DNA of 64,000 nt, taken from IMG/VR virus record IMGVR_UViG_3300032294_002710, positions 62,001 through 126,000 of that record; one strand, written 5' to 3'. The translations under genes were made by a program, and so were the position numbers. Below are positions 53,168 to 60,861 of the stretch, piece by piece. Below the pieces are notes generated by a model. It did not search any database and had not been told where the DNA came from. It worked only from the letters and a program-made list of their open reading frames with translations. The stretch comes from a virus. Position 1 is the first letter of the stretch. Every line of letters begins with the position of its first letter.

Positions 53168-53409
53168 GCCTCCATTCAACAAAATTTAAGGTAAAGTCAT
53201 ACGATAATCTGATGATTTCCTCATATCAGAGGATTGTAAAGGGTTTTGCAATTGATGAAAAACTTAAACCTTATTCTAAAGAGTTTTTAAATAAAGTTTT
53301 AAACTATTTTGAAGAAAAGGAAATGTATGAGGAGTGTGCATTTATTAGTAACTTTATAAAACAACGATTTGATCACGATTTAAACTATAATAGATATGAA
53401 TTACATTGA
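53164..53409 (+). CDS. Small protein with UVR-like hairpin, 81 aa
   Basis: Helical, with YFEEKEMYEECAFISNFIKQ near 55-75, like the UvrB/C-type helical hairpin motifs in the 43921 and 48692 proteins. It is coupled to the previous gene by a 4-nt overlap and overlaps the following micro-gene by 14 nt. The function is unknown. Confidence 0.6.
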   Translation: MSLHSTKFKVKSYDNLMISSYQRIVKGFAIDEKLKPYSKEFLNKVLNYFEEKEMYEECAFISNFIKQRFDHDLNYNRYELH

Positions 53410-53554
53410 TGAATTAAAACCAATTTCCTTTTTACCAGAGTCTTTTTTAAAGGAACTTAATTATTTTCTAATAAATACAAATCTCTCTAAAGACGAGAGA
53501 TCTAAACTAGTTGATATAATTCAAAAAAATCTTATAACTACGGTTTCTAAATAA
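53396..53554 (+). CDS. Small helical protein, 52 aa
   Basis: An ATG-started frame with stop at 53554, overlapping the preceding gene by 14 nt and ending before the promoter at 53563. It starts MNYIDELKPISFL and looks helical and amphipathic. The overlap and the lack of spare DNA support it, but it is short. Confidence 0.5.
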   Translation: MNYIDELKPISFLPESFLKELNYFLINTNLSKDERSKLVDIIQKNLITTVSK

Positions 53555-53562
53555 TTTTTTAT

Positions 53563-53570
53563 TATATTTG
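53563..53570 (+). promoter_or_regulatory. TAnnTTTG promoter, NUDIX region
   Basis: TATATTTG with the G only 4 nt before the ATG at 53575, predicting a leaderless message for the 53575-55993 cluster. Confidence 0.65.
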
Positions 53571-53574
53571 TGTA

Positions 53575-53811
53575 ATGGAAAATGAAGATTTGAAATTAAA
53601 ACCTTATGATAGGTTACAAGCCATTTTGTCTGAAAAAGACTCTGGTAAACTAACAAAAAATGGTGAGTCTAAGTTAGATGAACTACTTGGTAACACCAAA
53701 AAGAAGACATTTCTTGACAAGATTAAAGACTTTTTCTTAAAAATTGACAGTAAGATTTTTAAATCACCTTCAAGAATGTTTAACACTACTTATTACAAAA
53801 GGAGGAAATAA
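53575..53811 (+). CDS. Small basic protein, 78 aa
   Basis: A Lys-rich soluble protein (MENEDLKLKPYDRLQAIL... KRRK). Not recognised. It overlaps the NUDIX start by 1 nt (TAATG). Confidence 0.6.
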   Translation: MENEDLKLKPYDRLQAILSEKDSGKLTKNGESKLDELLGNTKKKTFLDKIKDFFLKIDSKIFKSPSRMFNTTYYKRRK

Positions 53812-54293
53812 TGTTTAATAATAAGCCAAATCAACTCGTTAGAGACGAAAAAGGAAAGGCACACTGGATATCTCGTTCAGTAGCTGTTGTTGCTGTTGTT
53901 AAATGGCAAGACAAATTTTTAATTGTTAAGAGAGGTCCCGCTGTATCTAATCCTAATAAATGGTGTGTTCCTTGTGGATATCTTGACTGGAATGAGTCAG
54001 CATCAGAGTGTGTTGTTCGAGAAGTTTACGAAGAGTCTGGTCTTAATCTTAAAAACTACAAAACATCTGGGTTGGAATTACCGTATGAGTTAGTGACAGA
54101 GCCAAGTGTTAACTGGAAGCAAGATATTGCAATTCATTTCTCTGTGGAGATTGAATCTGAAACAGAGCCGGTAACTGATTACTCAATGGTTAATGACGAA
54201 GAGACTTTAGACATCAAGTGGGTATCAGTAGATCAGTTATCAGAGTTTAAATTCGCATTTAATCACGATAAGAGAATTGTAAAATGTCACTAA
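53811..54293 (+). CDS. NUDIX hydrolase
   Basis: 160 aa. The Nudix box is present and complete: G-YLDWN-E-SASECVV-RE-VY-EE-SG-L. It should cleave a nucleoside diphosphate linked to another moiety, for example oxidised or damaged dNTP, NADH or ADP-ribose. It sits in a tightly overlapping run with genes of unknown function and overlaps the next by 10 nt. Confidence 0.88.
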   Translation: MFNNKPNQLVRDEKGKAHWISRSVAVVAVVKWQDKFLIVKRGPAVSNPNKWCVPCGYLDWNESASECVVREVYEESGLNLKNYKTSGLELPYELVTEPSVNWKQDIAIHFSVEIESETEPVTDYSMVNDEETLDIKWVSVDQLSEFKFAFNHDKRIVKCH

Positions 54294-54520
54294 TAAAAAA
54301 GACCAGAACTGAAAAAGTTCTTGATTATAGAAAACATAATTATCAAGAATTCCTTGAAATTCTTATAGAGGAATTACTTGATTTTTGTAAAGATGATGAT
54401 GTACTACTTACAGAGTTAATATCACATCTTGATAGTACTGAAATTAGAGATGATGTCAAGTATGTGATCTCTAAAATGAGAGATGATAAAATTAATTCAA
54501 TTTTAGATGAAAGACCCTAA
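54284..54520 (+). CDS. Small helical acidic protein, 78 aa
   Basis: Helical, with EFLEILIEELLDFCKDDD near 22-40. Not recognised. It overlaps the NUDIX gene by 10 nt and the next gene by 14 nt. Confidence 0.6.
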   Translation: MSLIKKTRTEKVLDYRKHNYQEFLEILIEELLDFCKDDDVLLTELISHLDSTEIRDDVKYVISKMRDDKINSILDERP

Positions 54521-55376
54521 AAGTTTTGTAAAATTATTTGATCTAAATGTTCCTGTATTGGAACATTTAGATTACTATATTGATCAGATGTCTAAGACAC
54601 AAAAGTATAAAGACATTCGAGAATTTGCTGCTCTCTATAAAGAATGTGAGGGTGAGATTGATGATGCTTATGAATTTCGTAAAAATAAATCAGATGAAAT
54701 TATTGAGTTTATAAAAGGTACTAATGCCTATAATGAACTCTGTTATGATAAAAATCTAATTGATTTTCCAACAAATAAGTCACTTGAATATGTTGAGGGT
54801 GTTAAATATCTCTCAATTGATTTAAGAAGTGCTAACTGGGTTTCACTAAAGAAGTATGATCCAGAACATATTAACGAGCTTGGTAGTACTTATTCTGAGT
54901 TTTTATCTAAATTTAACTTACCTAAAGTTTTTATTCATTCTAAATATCTTCGTCAGTTTATATTTGGAAATGTAAATCCAAAAAGGCTTATAAAAGTTCA
55001 GAGAAATCTTATACAAAATGTTGTTAGACAATATCAAGATATTCTTCAAATAGAAGGTGTTAGAAATGATGAAGTAATTTTCTCTTTTAAAGACTTTACT
55101 GAAATCAAAGACATCTATAATGAGTTAGATCATGATAGATATAAAACAAAAATATTTACAATTAATAGAGTTGAGGATTTTAGAATCGATAACATACATG
55201 ATATCGATGGGAATCTAGTTTATCGTGAAATGATGGGTGTTGATGGTACTCTTTTCTTTATTAAGTTGAAGCAGTATATAACTGGAGAAAAATTAGATAT
55301 TCGAGACCTTTATTTTAAAAGTAATGGTAAAACAGCAATTTGGGCAATTGATAATTTAAAAGTTGAATTATGTTAA
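54507..55376 (+). CDS. Hypothetical protein, 289 aa
   Basis: A long soluble protein, mixed helix and strand, no recognised motif (starts MKDPKSFVKLFDLNVPV). It overlaps the SLOG-like gene by 7 nt, so the two are co-translated. Context suggests a nucleotide or stress-signalling role, but this is guesswork. Confidence 0.6.
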   Translation: MKDPKSFVKLFDLNVPVLEHLDYYIDQMSKTQKYKDIREFAALYKECEGEIDDAYEFRKNKSDEIIEFIKGTNAYNELCYDKNLIDFPTNKSLEYVEGVKYLSIDLRSANWVSLKKYDPEHINELGSTYSEFLSKFNLPKVFIHSKYLRQFIFGNVNPKRLIKVQRNLIQNVVRQYQDILQIEGVRNDEVIFSFKDFTEIKDIYNELDHDRYKTKIFTINRVEDFRIDNIHDIDGNLVYREMMGVDGTLFFIKLKQYITGEKLDIRDLYFKSNGKTAIWAIDNLKVELC

Positions 55377-55993
55377 ACGATTTATTTGATACACCAAGTA
55401 TTGATCTTGGTAATGTAACTTGCCATTCTGGTGGTGCACAAGGTGCTGATACCTATTGGGATCAATTAGGAGAGACTTTTGGTGTTAAGACCAAGGCTTA
55501 TTCGTATAAAACCTCTTATCATACTGGTAAAAATAAAGTTGAGATTACTGATAGTGATTATCAAGAAGGTGTTGATGAAATAAATAAGGCAAATAAGGTT
55601 TTAGGTCGATATGGTATTCAAAAATACATGAGTCTCCTGGCAAGAAATTGGTCACAAGTAAAGTATTCACATCAAATATTTGCGATTGGGTATATTGTTG
55701 AACCAGGTAAAAAGTCACCTAAAGGATACTATTCTAAATCGAAGTATCAAACTGTTGATGGTGGAACTGGATATGCAGTTCAAATGGGAGTAAATCATCA
55801 AAAAGATATATATGTCTTTGATCAATCAATAAAATCTTGGTTTAGATGGTCATACTCTACTATGACTTTTATTAAACTTAGTGAGGTACCGGTAATTAGT
55901 ACGCAGGATTTTGCCGGTATCGGTACTCGTGAGATTACAGAAGATGGTATTAATGCGATTAAGGATGTTTATAGTAAAACATTTAAAAAATAA
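55370..55993 (+). CDS. SLOG/DprA-like Rossmann protein, 207 aa
   Basis: HSGGAQGADTYWD near residue 20 is the nucleotide-binding loop of the SLOG superfamily (GG-x-x-G-A-D). The rest shows YPS-type elements (GGTGYAVQMGVN) and a final GIGTRE-x-T motif. SLOG domains bind nucleotide-derived signals or modified nucleotides. The target here is unknown. It is coupled to the previous gene. Confidence 0.7.
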   Translation: MLNDLFDTPSIDLGNVTCHSGGAQGADTYWDQLGETFGVKTKAYSYKTSYHTGKNKVEITDSDYQEGVDEINKANKVLGRYGIQKYMSLLARNWSQVKYSHQIFAIGYIVEPGKKSPKGYYSKSKYQTVDGGTGYAVQMGVNHQKDIYVFDQSIKSWFRWSYSTMTFIKLSEVPVISTQDFAGIGTREITEDGINAIKDVYSKTFKK

Positions 55994-56044
55994 ACTTTTT
56001 ATAAAAAAATCCTATAAAGTCCTATTAAAAAATATTTTAAAAAA

Positions 56045-56509
56045 ATGAAAAATTATACAACAAAAAGTGGAATGCAACTGATGCAAGATGAACTACGCCA
56101 CTTAAGCACAGTTGAATATAAAAATGCTATTGAGATGTTACAAGAAGCTCGTGATAAGGGTGATCTTTCTGAGAATGCTGAATATGAAGCTGCTAAAGAA
56201 TATCACGCTAATCTCTTAAATAAAATTTCAGCACTAAAAGAGAAGATTAGAACTTCTGAAGTTATTGAAAGTGCACAACTAGCAACTAATGAAGTTAATA
56301 TGTTATCAACCGTGGAGATTAAAAATCATAAACTTAATGTTAATCAGACTTGGAGATTGGTATCAGAGAGCGAAATTGATACTAAGAATGGTAAAATATC
56401 GTTTAATTCACCTATTGGTATGGCATTAATAGGTCACAAAGTTGGAGAGGTTGTTGAAGTTAATGTACCATCTGGCGTTATGAAGTTAGAAATTTTAAGT
56501 ATTAAATAA
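56045..56509 (+). CDS. greA: GreA-family transcript cleavage factor
   Basis: 154 aa, close to the 158 of GreA. The N-terminal coiled coil has the acidic tip loop GDLSENAEY (catalytic Asp/Glu), and the C-terminal domain has the GreA-type SPIGMALIGHKVGEVVEV. It should enter the RNA polymerase secondary channel and stimulate cleavage of backtracked RNA. A phage GreA could rescue the host polymerase on the very AT-rich genome or change promoter choice. It overlaps the next gene (TAATG). Confidence 0.88.
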   Translation: MKNYTTKSGMQLMQDELRHLSTVEYKNAIEMLQEARDKGDLSENAEYEAAKEYHANLLNKISALKEKIRTSEVIESAQLATNEVNMLSTVEIKNHKLNVNQTWRLVSESEIDTKNGKISFNSPIGMALIGHKVGEVVEVNVPSGVMKLEILSIK

Positions 56510-56907
56510 TGAAAGTGAGTTTTGATTTTGATGGTACTTTGGATGATGAATTTGGTGGAGTTTATAATCCACAGAAATTAGAAATTCAAAAAATTGCCAA
56601 AAAATATTTAGAAGAAGGACATCAGGTCTGTATTATAACTAAACGATATGGACCTGAAATGTCTAATATGGGATTAGGCAATGAGCATTCAGTTGTACTT
56701 TCTTTAGCAAAAGAATTGGGTATTAAAGAGGTACATTTTACAAATAGAGAAATGAAGTTTTCACACATCTTAACTCTAAAAATAGATAGGCATTTTGAAA
56801 ACTCCGACTACGAGGTTAAGCTGATTAATCAGGCTTGTGGTGAAAAAGGACATAACTGTTTAGTTGTCCATGTAGAAGATCCTTATTGGAGAGATTTGGT
56901 TTATTAA
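56509..56907 (+). CDS. HAD-family phosphatase, 132 aa
   Basis: Motif I VSFDFDGTLDD at the N-terminus gives the catalytic D-x-D and T. ITKRYG near 45-50 may carry motif II. Substrate unknown; small cap-less phage HAD enzymes dephosphorylate nucleotides or DNA ends. Coupled to greA. Confidence 0.75.
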   Translation: MKVSFDFDGTLDDEFGGVYNPQKLEIQKIAKKYLEEGHQVCIITKRYGPEMSNMGLGNEHSVVLSLAKELGIKEVHFTNREMKFSHILTLKIDRHFENSDYEVKLINQACGEKGHNCLVVHVEDPYWRDLVY

Positions 56908-56908
56908 C

Positions 56909-56919
56909 TTAATATATAA
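56909..56919 (+). promoter_or_regulatory. TTAATATATAA late-like promoter element
   Basis: The consensus TTAATATATAA lies 4 nt before the ATG at 56924, immediately after the previous stop. Together with the leader in the following protein, this is a clean example of the pairing of element and leader. Confidence 0.5.
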
Positions 56920-56923
56920 TTTT

Positions 56924-57406
56924 ATGATAAGTAAATTTTCAAAATTAACAGAATCTAATGATTCTACGAAGTTTAAGGTTGGTCTTGATTTACACGGTGT
57001 TATAGATGCACTTCCAGATTTTTTCGCATTTTTGACTGACTCAATTGTTAAAAATGGTGGAGAAGTTCATATAATCACTGGTGGTTCTTGGACTAAAGAA
57101 CTTGAAGACCAAGTAAATTCAATGAATATTAAATGGACTCATAATTTTTCAGTCTATGACCATCTTATTGAGATAGGAACACCAACTTCTGGTGAGTATG
57201 TTTTTCCAGATGGAACTGTTCAGAAGAAATTTTTAGGAGATGCTTGGGATAAGGCAAAGTCTGATTATTGTAGAGAAAATAATATTAGTTTTCACATTGA
57301 TGATACTCTAATCTACAATAACTTTTTTACTACACCATTTTGTAGACTTTGGACACATAATAATAAACCAAAGTCTCCACATAAAGATGTGAGACATTTG
57401 GACTAA
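56924..57406 (+). CDS. HAD-like protein with leader, 160 aa
   Basis: The leader is MISKFSKLTESND with an LTE site; the HAD motif follows at once: KVGLDLHGVIDALPDF (D-x-x-x-V-x-D). A later HIITGGSW and HIDD segment complete a small HAD fold. Paralogous in fold to the 56509 gene but with a packaging leader, so it may be a virion-carried phosphatase or nucleotidase. Convergent with the 57403 gene (4-nt overlap). Confidence 0.7.
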   Translation: MISKFSKLTESNDSTKFKVGLDLHGVIDALPDFFAFLTDSIVKNGGEVHIITGGSWTKELEDQVNSMNIKWTHNFSVYDHLIEIGTPTSGEYVFPDGTVQKKFLGDAWDKAKSDYCRENNISFHIDDTLIYNNFFTTPFCRLWTHNNKPKSPHKDVRHLD

Positions 57407-58530
57407 TCTAGTTGTTCTAATATTATTACAATTTTATAACCCATATAGATTTTAAAGAATTTTAATGAGTCTTCATAGGAAGGATCCCCAATAGTACATA
57501 GTTTGAATTTACTATTTTTTTGAAATCTTTCATCTTGTGATATTGAGTATTCTGTTTCTAAAAATTTTTCAATTTTTTCAAAGTTTATATGACCGCCATC
57601 ATGATCATCTTCATCTTCATCAAAATTTGGAAGCATTGAATATTCTAAGATGTAGTATATTTTATCTTGTCTGAAAAAATCAGGTATATTTTTAAACATA
57701 AAATTTGAATAAAATTTATCAAATATTCTTGACTTTATACCAACTACATCATTAATACGAGTTGATATACTTACACTTAACTTTGAATTGAACATTTCTT
57801 TTGCAAGGTCAGTAAGATCTATAAAATAATCTTCAACCTCATCAATAGTATTAGAAGCATTTTTATCAATTATTTCATTGAACTTTACTTCTAAATCTTT
57901 TTTATTATCCTCATATTCTTTTCTTTTAGATTCGTATCTATCTTTTAGTTTTTTCTGTAAGTCTTTATCTATTTCTAAAACTCTCATGTAATTAAAAGCT
58001 TTGAAACCACTCATTTCTGGGTATTTTTTAATATACTCTTTTTTGAAAAACTCTATTAATTTATCTACTTGAGATTGTGAGATATTAATATAGCTATAAA
58101 CATCATTATCATTTAGTCCAGTCTCTGATGTTAGAACCTTATTGGTTTTCATATCTCTACCAATTAATCTTTTACTCGGTCCGGATCCATTTTTCTCAAC
58201 TTCTATTCTGGCTCTTGTTATATCATTATCCCAACCAGATTCTCGTATTGATGTTAGATTAACTTCGATGTATTCTGGATATTCACCACCAGCTGTTCCA
58301 GCTTGTGCATATGGGTCTTCAGATATCTTGTATATTAAGGTGCACTGTGATCCATTATCAAAGATTTTTGCCGCCATAACATTTTTATGTTTGTTATAGT
58401 TTTGATAAATCATATCTATATACTTTTTAGCGATTTTATCATTCTCTTTAACCGTTTTATAGTTAAGTAATTCTAATCCTTTAGATATAATACCTTCGTT
58501 AATAAATTCTTGATATTTTTGTAGTTTCAT
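57403..58530 (-). CDS. Hypothetical protein with T4-like CTS, 375 aa
   Basis: I place the start at ATG 58530, giving MKLQKYQEFINEG, the best single match in the window to the T4 internal-protein leader (K-T-Y-Q-E-F-I-A-E). The start at 58563 would add 11 unrelated residues. The body is soluble, mixed and unrecognised. It likely is an internal head protein. Confidence 0.72.
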   Translation of the reverse strand: MKLQKYQEFINEGIISKGLELLNYKTVKENDKIAKKYIDMIYQNYNKHKNVMAAKIFDNGSQCTLIYKISEDPYAQAGTAGGEYPEYIEVNLTSIRESGWDNDITRARIEVEKNGSGPSKRLIGRDMKTNKVLTSETGLNDNDVYSYINISQSQVDKLIEFFKKEYIKKYPEMSGFKAFNYMRVLEIDKDLQKKLKDRYESKRKEYEDNKKDLEVKFNEIIDKNASNTIDEVEDYFIDLTDLAKEMFNSKLSVSISTRINDVVGIKSRIFDKFYSNFMFKNIPDFFRQDKIYYILEYSMLPNFDEDEDDHDGGHINFEKIEKFLETEYSISQDERFQKNSKFKLCTIGDPSYEDSLKFFKIYMGYKIVIILEQLD

Positions 58531-58531
58531 T

Positions 58532-58888
58532 TTAGTGATTTCTTTTTGGCAGAGGCATATCACTTACTATTTTTACTTTAAAAGTAAATCCATCATCTGT
58601 TCCATAAACTGTGTCGGCGTCGTAATTACCACCAAATGTATATGGTTTTGGACCATTTGCCTTCATCATTTGTTCGTGTAGTTGTTGCCTTAACTTTTCA
58701 TCTTCTAACCTACACATTTCCTCATATGGAAGATCCCTTGTTGGATTAAATGTAGGTTCCTGATAAGTTTGTGGGTTATTTTTATAACCATACTTAGCAA
58801 GTAACATCTCAGCCTCATTTTGAGATATATCAGCTGGTTTAATATCTTCTTGTTGATCTTGTACTATTCTAACTTCTGGTCTATTCAT
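58532..58888 (-). CDS. Hypothetical protein, 118 aa
   Basis: A soluble acidic/Pro-Gln protein (MNRPEVRIVQDQQED). Unrecognised, no leader. It lies 1 nt from the leader gene at 57403 and is co-transcribed with it. Confidence 0.62.
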   Translation of the reverse strand: MNRPEVRIVQDQQEDIKPADISQNEAEMLLAKYGYKNNPQTYQEPTFNPTRDLPYEEMCRLEDEKLRQQLHEQMMKANGPKPYTFGGNYDADTVYGTDDGFTFKVKIVSDMPLPKRNH

Positions 58889-58891
58889 AAC

Positions 58892-59374
58892 TTATTTATT
58901 AATTCTTGTAAGTGTAATAGTGTTATTTCCATAATTGGTCATTTTAAAGTTAGGAATTGGATTTTTTTGAAGATACCTTAAATACATTTTAGTTCTTTGT
59001 GTCATATAATCTTTTTCATTTTTTTTGGCTAATCCTTCAAACTGAATTTTATTACATAAAAAAGACTTACTTTTAACAAACTCATTAAGTATTGTTCCAA
59101 GAACCGTGTCTACAATTCTAAGAGGATTTGATTCAATTAATTTTGATACTGACCAATCATTAATATCATTGTCCCACACAAAATAAGACATCGTGTAATG
59201 TTTACTAAGTGTGTTTCTACCAGTGGTTATGTTTTTGAATTGTACTAAGAACTTGTTACTATTTTGATCTTCAAAAGTATACTCCACATAGTAGTTATCA
59301 TCTTTAGTCATTTTCACAGTATCACTAAAAGAATTTGATTCAGTGAATGAAATATAATTGTGAATATGTCTCAT
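58892..59374 (-). CDS. Hypothetical protein with leader, 160 aa
   Basis: MRHIHNYISFTESNSF is the leader (FTE). The rest is a strand-rich soluble domain without motif. Its promoter region has an ATATATATA element (about 59385-59395). Heads the minus-strand run ending at 57403. Confidence 0.62.
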   Translation of the reverse strand: MRHIHNYISFTESNSFSDTVKMTKDDNYYVEYTFEDQNSNKFLVQFKNITTGRNTLSKHYTMSYFVWDNDINDWSVSKLIESNPLRIVDTVLGTILNEFVKSKSFLCNKIQFEGLAKKNEKDYMTQRTKMYLRYLQKNPIPNFKMTNYGNNTITLTRINK

Positions 59375-59411
59375 AATAATATAATATATATAAAAAAGTG
59401 ATTTAAAAAAC

Positions 59412-59420
59412 TAATATATA
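59412..59420 (+). promoter_or_regulatory. TAATATATA late-like promoter element
   Basis: Element 27-35 nt before the ATG at 59448, in the divergent region between two leader genes. Confidence 0.4.
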
Positions 59421-59447
59421 CACTATAAAAAAATAATTAAAATTATT

Positions 59448-59900
59448 ATGAAACACTTAAAAAAGTTTGAAAACTTTTCTATAAATGAAGAAGAAGAAGC
59501 TCTATTTGGTTTAGTACAGACAAATAAAGAGGCTAATAGTAAAATATCTGAATATACTCAAGATATTTTGTCTGGTAAGTTTGAAAAAACTGAAGATCTT
59601 AAAAAATCTATGAAAAAATATGTTGATGCTAAGCCGGTACAAGGTCTTGGTTCATCAATGGGTCAATGGATGGGTTACATAAGTAATGTTAATGACCTTT
59701 TAAAGGCTCCTAAGAAACCAGAAGGACAATTAGAAGATGCTTTTGGTAAAATGAAGCCAGCTACTGAAGTAATTGAAGAAGAGATAGCAAGAATCGTTCT
59801 TAAAGACAGATTAGTTGCTAAGAATGATGGTAAGTGGAATGTTGAAAGTAAAGGTAGAAGCTTTGGTGCAACTCAACACACTTTTGGTGGTGGTGCGTAA
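59448..59900 (+). CDS. Hypothetical helical protein with leader, 150 aa
   Basis: MKHLKKFENFSINEEEEA: the leader with INE, its first 10 residues identical to the protein at 16519-17037, although the two bodies differ. The rest is helical (KISEYTQDILSGKFEKTEDL) with a Gly-rich end. It is followed by a strong terminator. Good internal-protein candidate. Confidence 0.68.
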   Translation: MKHLKKFENFSINEEEEALFGLVQTNKEANSKISEYTQDILSGKFEKTEDLKKSMKKYVDAKPVQGLGSSMGQWMGYISNVNDLLKAPKKPEGQLEDAFGKMKPATEVIEEEIARIVLKDRLVAKNDGKWNVESKGRSFGATQHTFGGGA

Positions 59901-59920
59901 TATATTATTTTTTTATAAAA

Positions 59921-59949
59921 AAAACCCAGTCAATTTGACTGGGTTTTTT
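59921..59949. terminator. Intrinsic terminator with CCCAGTCA stem
   Basis: AAAACCCAGTCA-ATT-TGACTGGGTTTTTT. The same CCCAGTCA/TGACTGGG stem is used at 61290 and 62553 in the tRNA region. Bidirectional A/T runs serve the convergent genes. Confidence 0.88.
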
Positions 59950-59951
59950 AT

Positions 59952-60350
59952 TTAATTATTTTCCAATTTTTTTCTATCACTATCTGTTAGTGATTCAATT
60001 CCAAATTGATTTATTTTATCAAGAATGTGATCTACTGTAATGTTTTCATTAATAAAGTCGTCGATGTTTTTATTAAAATCATCATCATGAAATTTGATTT
60101 GACTAAATAATACATCATCTGTAATATCTTCGTAAGTAAAATCCAAGTTCTTTTGTCGAAAGAATAAGATAATTCTGGTTAGAACATACCTAGTTGTGAT
60201 AACATATGAGGACATTTTACCATTAATCTCAAAATCATATGCTTTCATATCATAACTTTCCAAATCTTCAATTTCTTGAAATGTTAGATTTTTATAAAGC
60301 TCTTCAGCTTCATTTTTTGTTAATTCTGTGTTTATCTTATAAACAAACAT
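59952..60350 (-). CDS. Protein with DUF6576-like C-terminus, 132 aa
   Basis: Start at ATG 60350, the first ATG downstream of a minus-strand TATATTTG promoter at 60369-60376. The C-terminus VDHILDKINQFGIESLTDSDRKK carries the Bacteroidetes C-terminal motif also seen at 52601. The rest is unrecognised. It diverges from the 60472 gene. Confidence 0.65.
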   Translation of the reverse strand: MFVYKINTELTKNEAEELYKNLTFQEIEDLESYDMKAYDFEINGKMSSYVITTRYVLTRIILFFRQKNLDFTYEDITDDVLFSQIKFHDDDFNKNIDDFINENITVDHILDKINQFGIESLTDSDRKKLENN

Positions 60351-60368
60351 ATTTGTGTATTGTGTTTT

Positions 60369-60376
60369 CAAATATA
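60369..60376 (-). promoter_or_regulatory. TAnnTTTG promoter, minus strand
   Basis: Minus-strand TATATTTG followed by AAAACACAATA, the same initial transcribed sequence as the divergent plus-strand promoter at 60443. The ATG at 60350 lies 18 nt downstream, so a short leader is made. Confidence 0.65.
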
Positions 60377-60442
60377 GTCAATAATTTTAAAAAAACAAGG
60401 ATTTTATTTTACTATTTTATTTTTTTATTCAGAAAATGTTTG

Positions 60443-60450
60443 TATATTTG
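60443..60450 (+). promoter_or_regulatory. TAnnTTTG promoter, protease gene
   Basis: TATATTTG followed by AAAAACACAATA. The ATG at 60472 lies 21 nt downstream. It is the partner of the minus-strand promoter at 60369. Confidence 0.65.
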
Positions 60451-60471
60451 AAAAACACAATAAGGCAGACG

Positions 60472-60822
60472 ATGTTTAAGAAGTTTTACAAAAATATTTA
60501 TTCACTACCAGCTTTGGTTCTTCACGAACTTTCTCACATTATTGTTTCATTACTCTTTGGTGGTAAACTCAATAATGTTATTATTAAGAGCTGTAGTTCA
60601 GTAGATTTGAAAATTTCAAATCTTAAAAATATGACACAAGTTAGAATTGTTGCTATGGCACCATTGATTGTACCACTTGTGTTTATCGGACTTAGTTTTG
60701 TGAATACTGATTTTGTGGTATGTGTTATGTATTCTTTGTCAGTTTTCAAGACTACATTACCAAGCCCAACAGACTTTACAACAAGTAAGTTTACCGTACC
60801 AAAATTTTTGGCAAAAAAATAA
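60472..60822 (+). CDS. Small membrane zincin (HELSH) protein, 116 aa
   Basis: Start at ATG 60472, the first ATG after the promoter. ALVLHELSHIIVSLLFGG near residue 20 is an HExxH zinc-binding helix in a hydrophobic setting, like the site-2/M50-type small membrane peptidases. Two further hydrophobic segments follow (about 62-78, 82-100). The third metal ligand is not obvious, and activity is uncertain. It lies just before the tRNA array. Confidence 0.62.
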   Translation: MFKKFYKNIYSLPALVLHELSHIIVSLLFGGKLNNVIIKSCSSVDLKISNLKNMTQVRIVAMAPLIVPLVFIGLSFVNTDFVVCVMYSLSVFKTTLPSPTDFTTSKFTVPKFLAKK

Positions 60823-60861
60823 ACAAAGGGAACATAGAGTATATAATATATACTCTTACAT

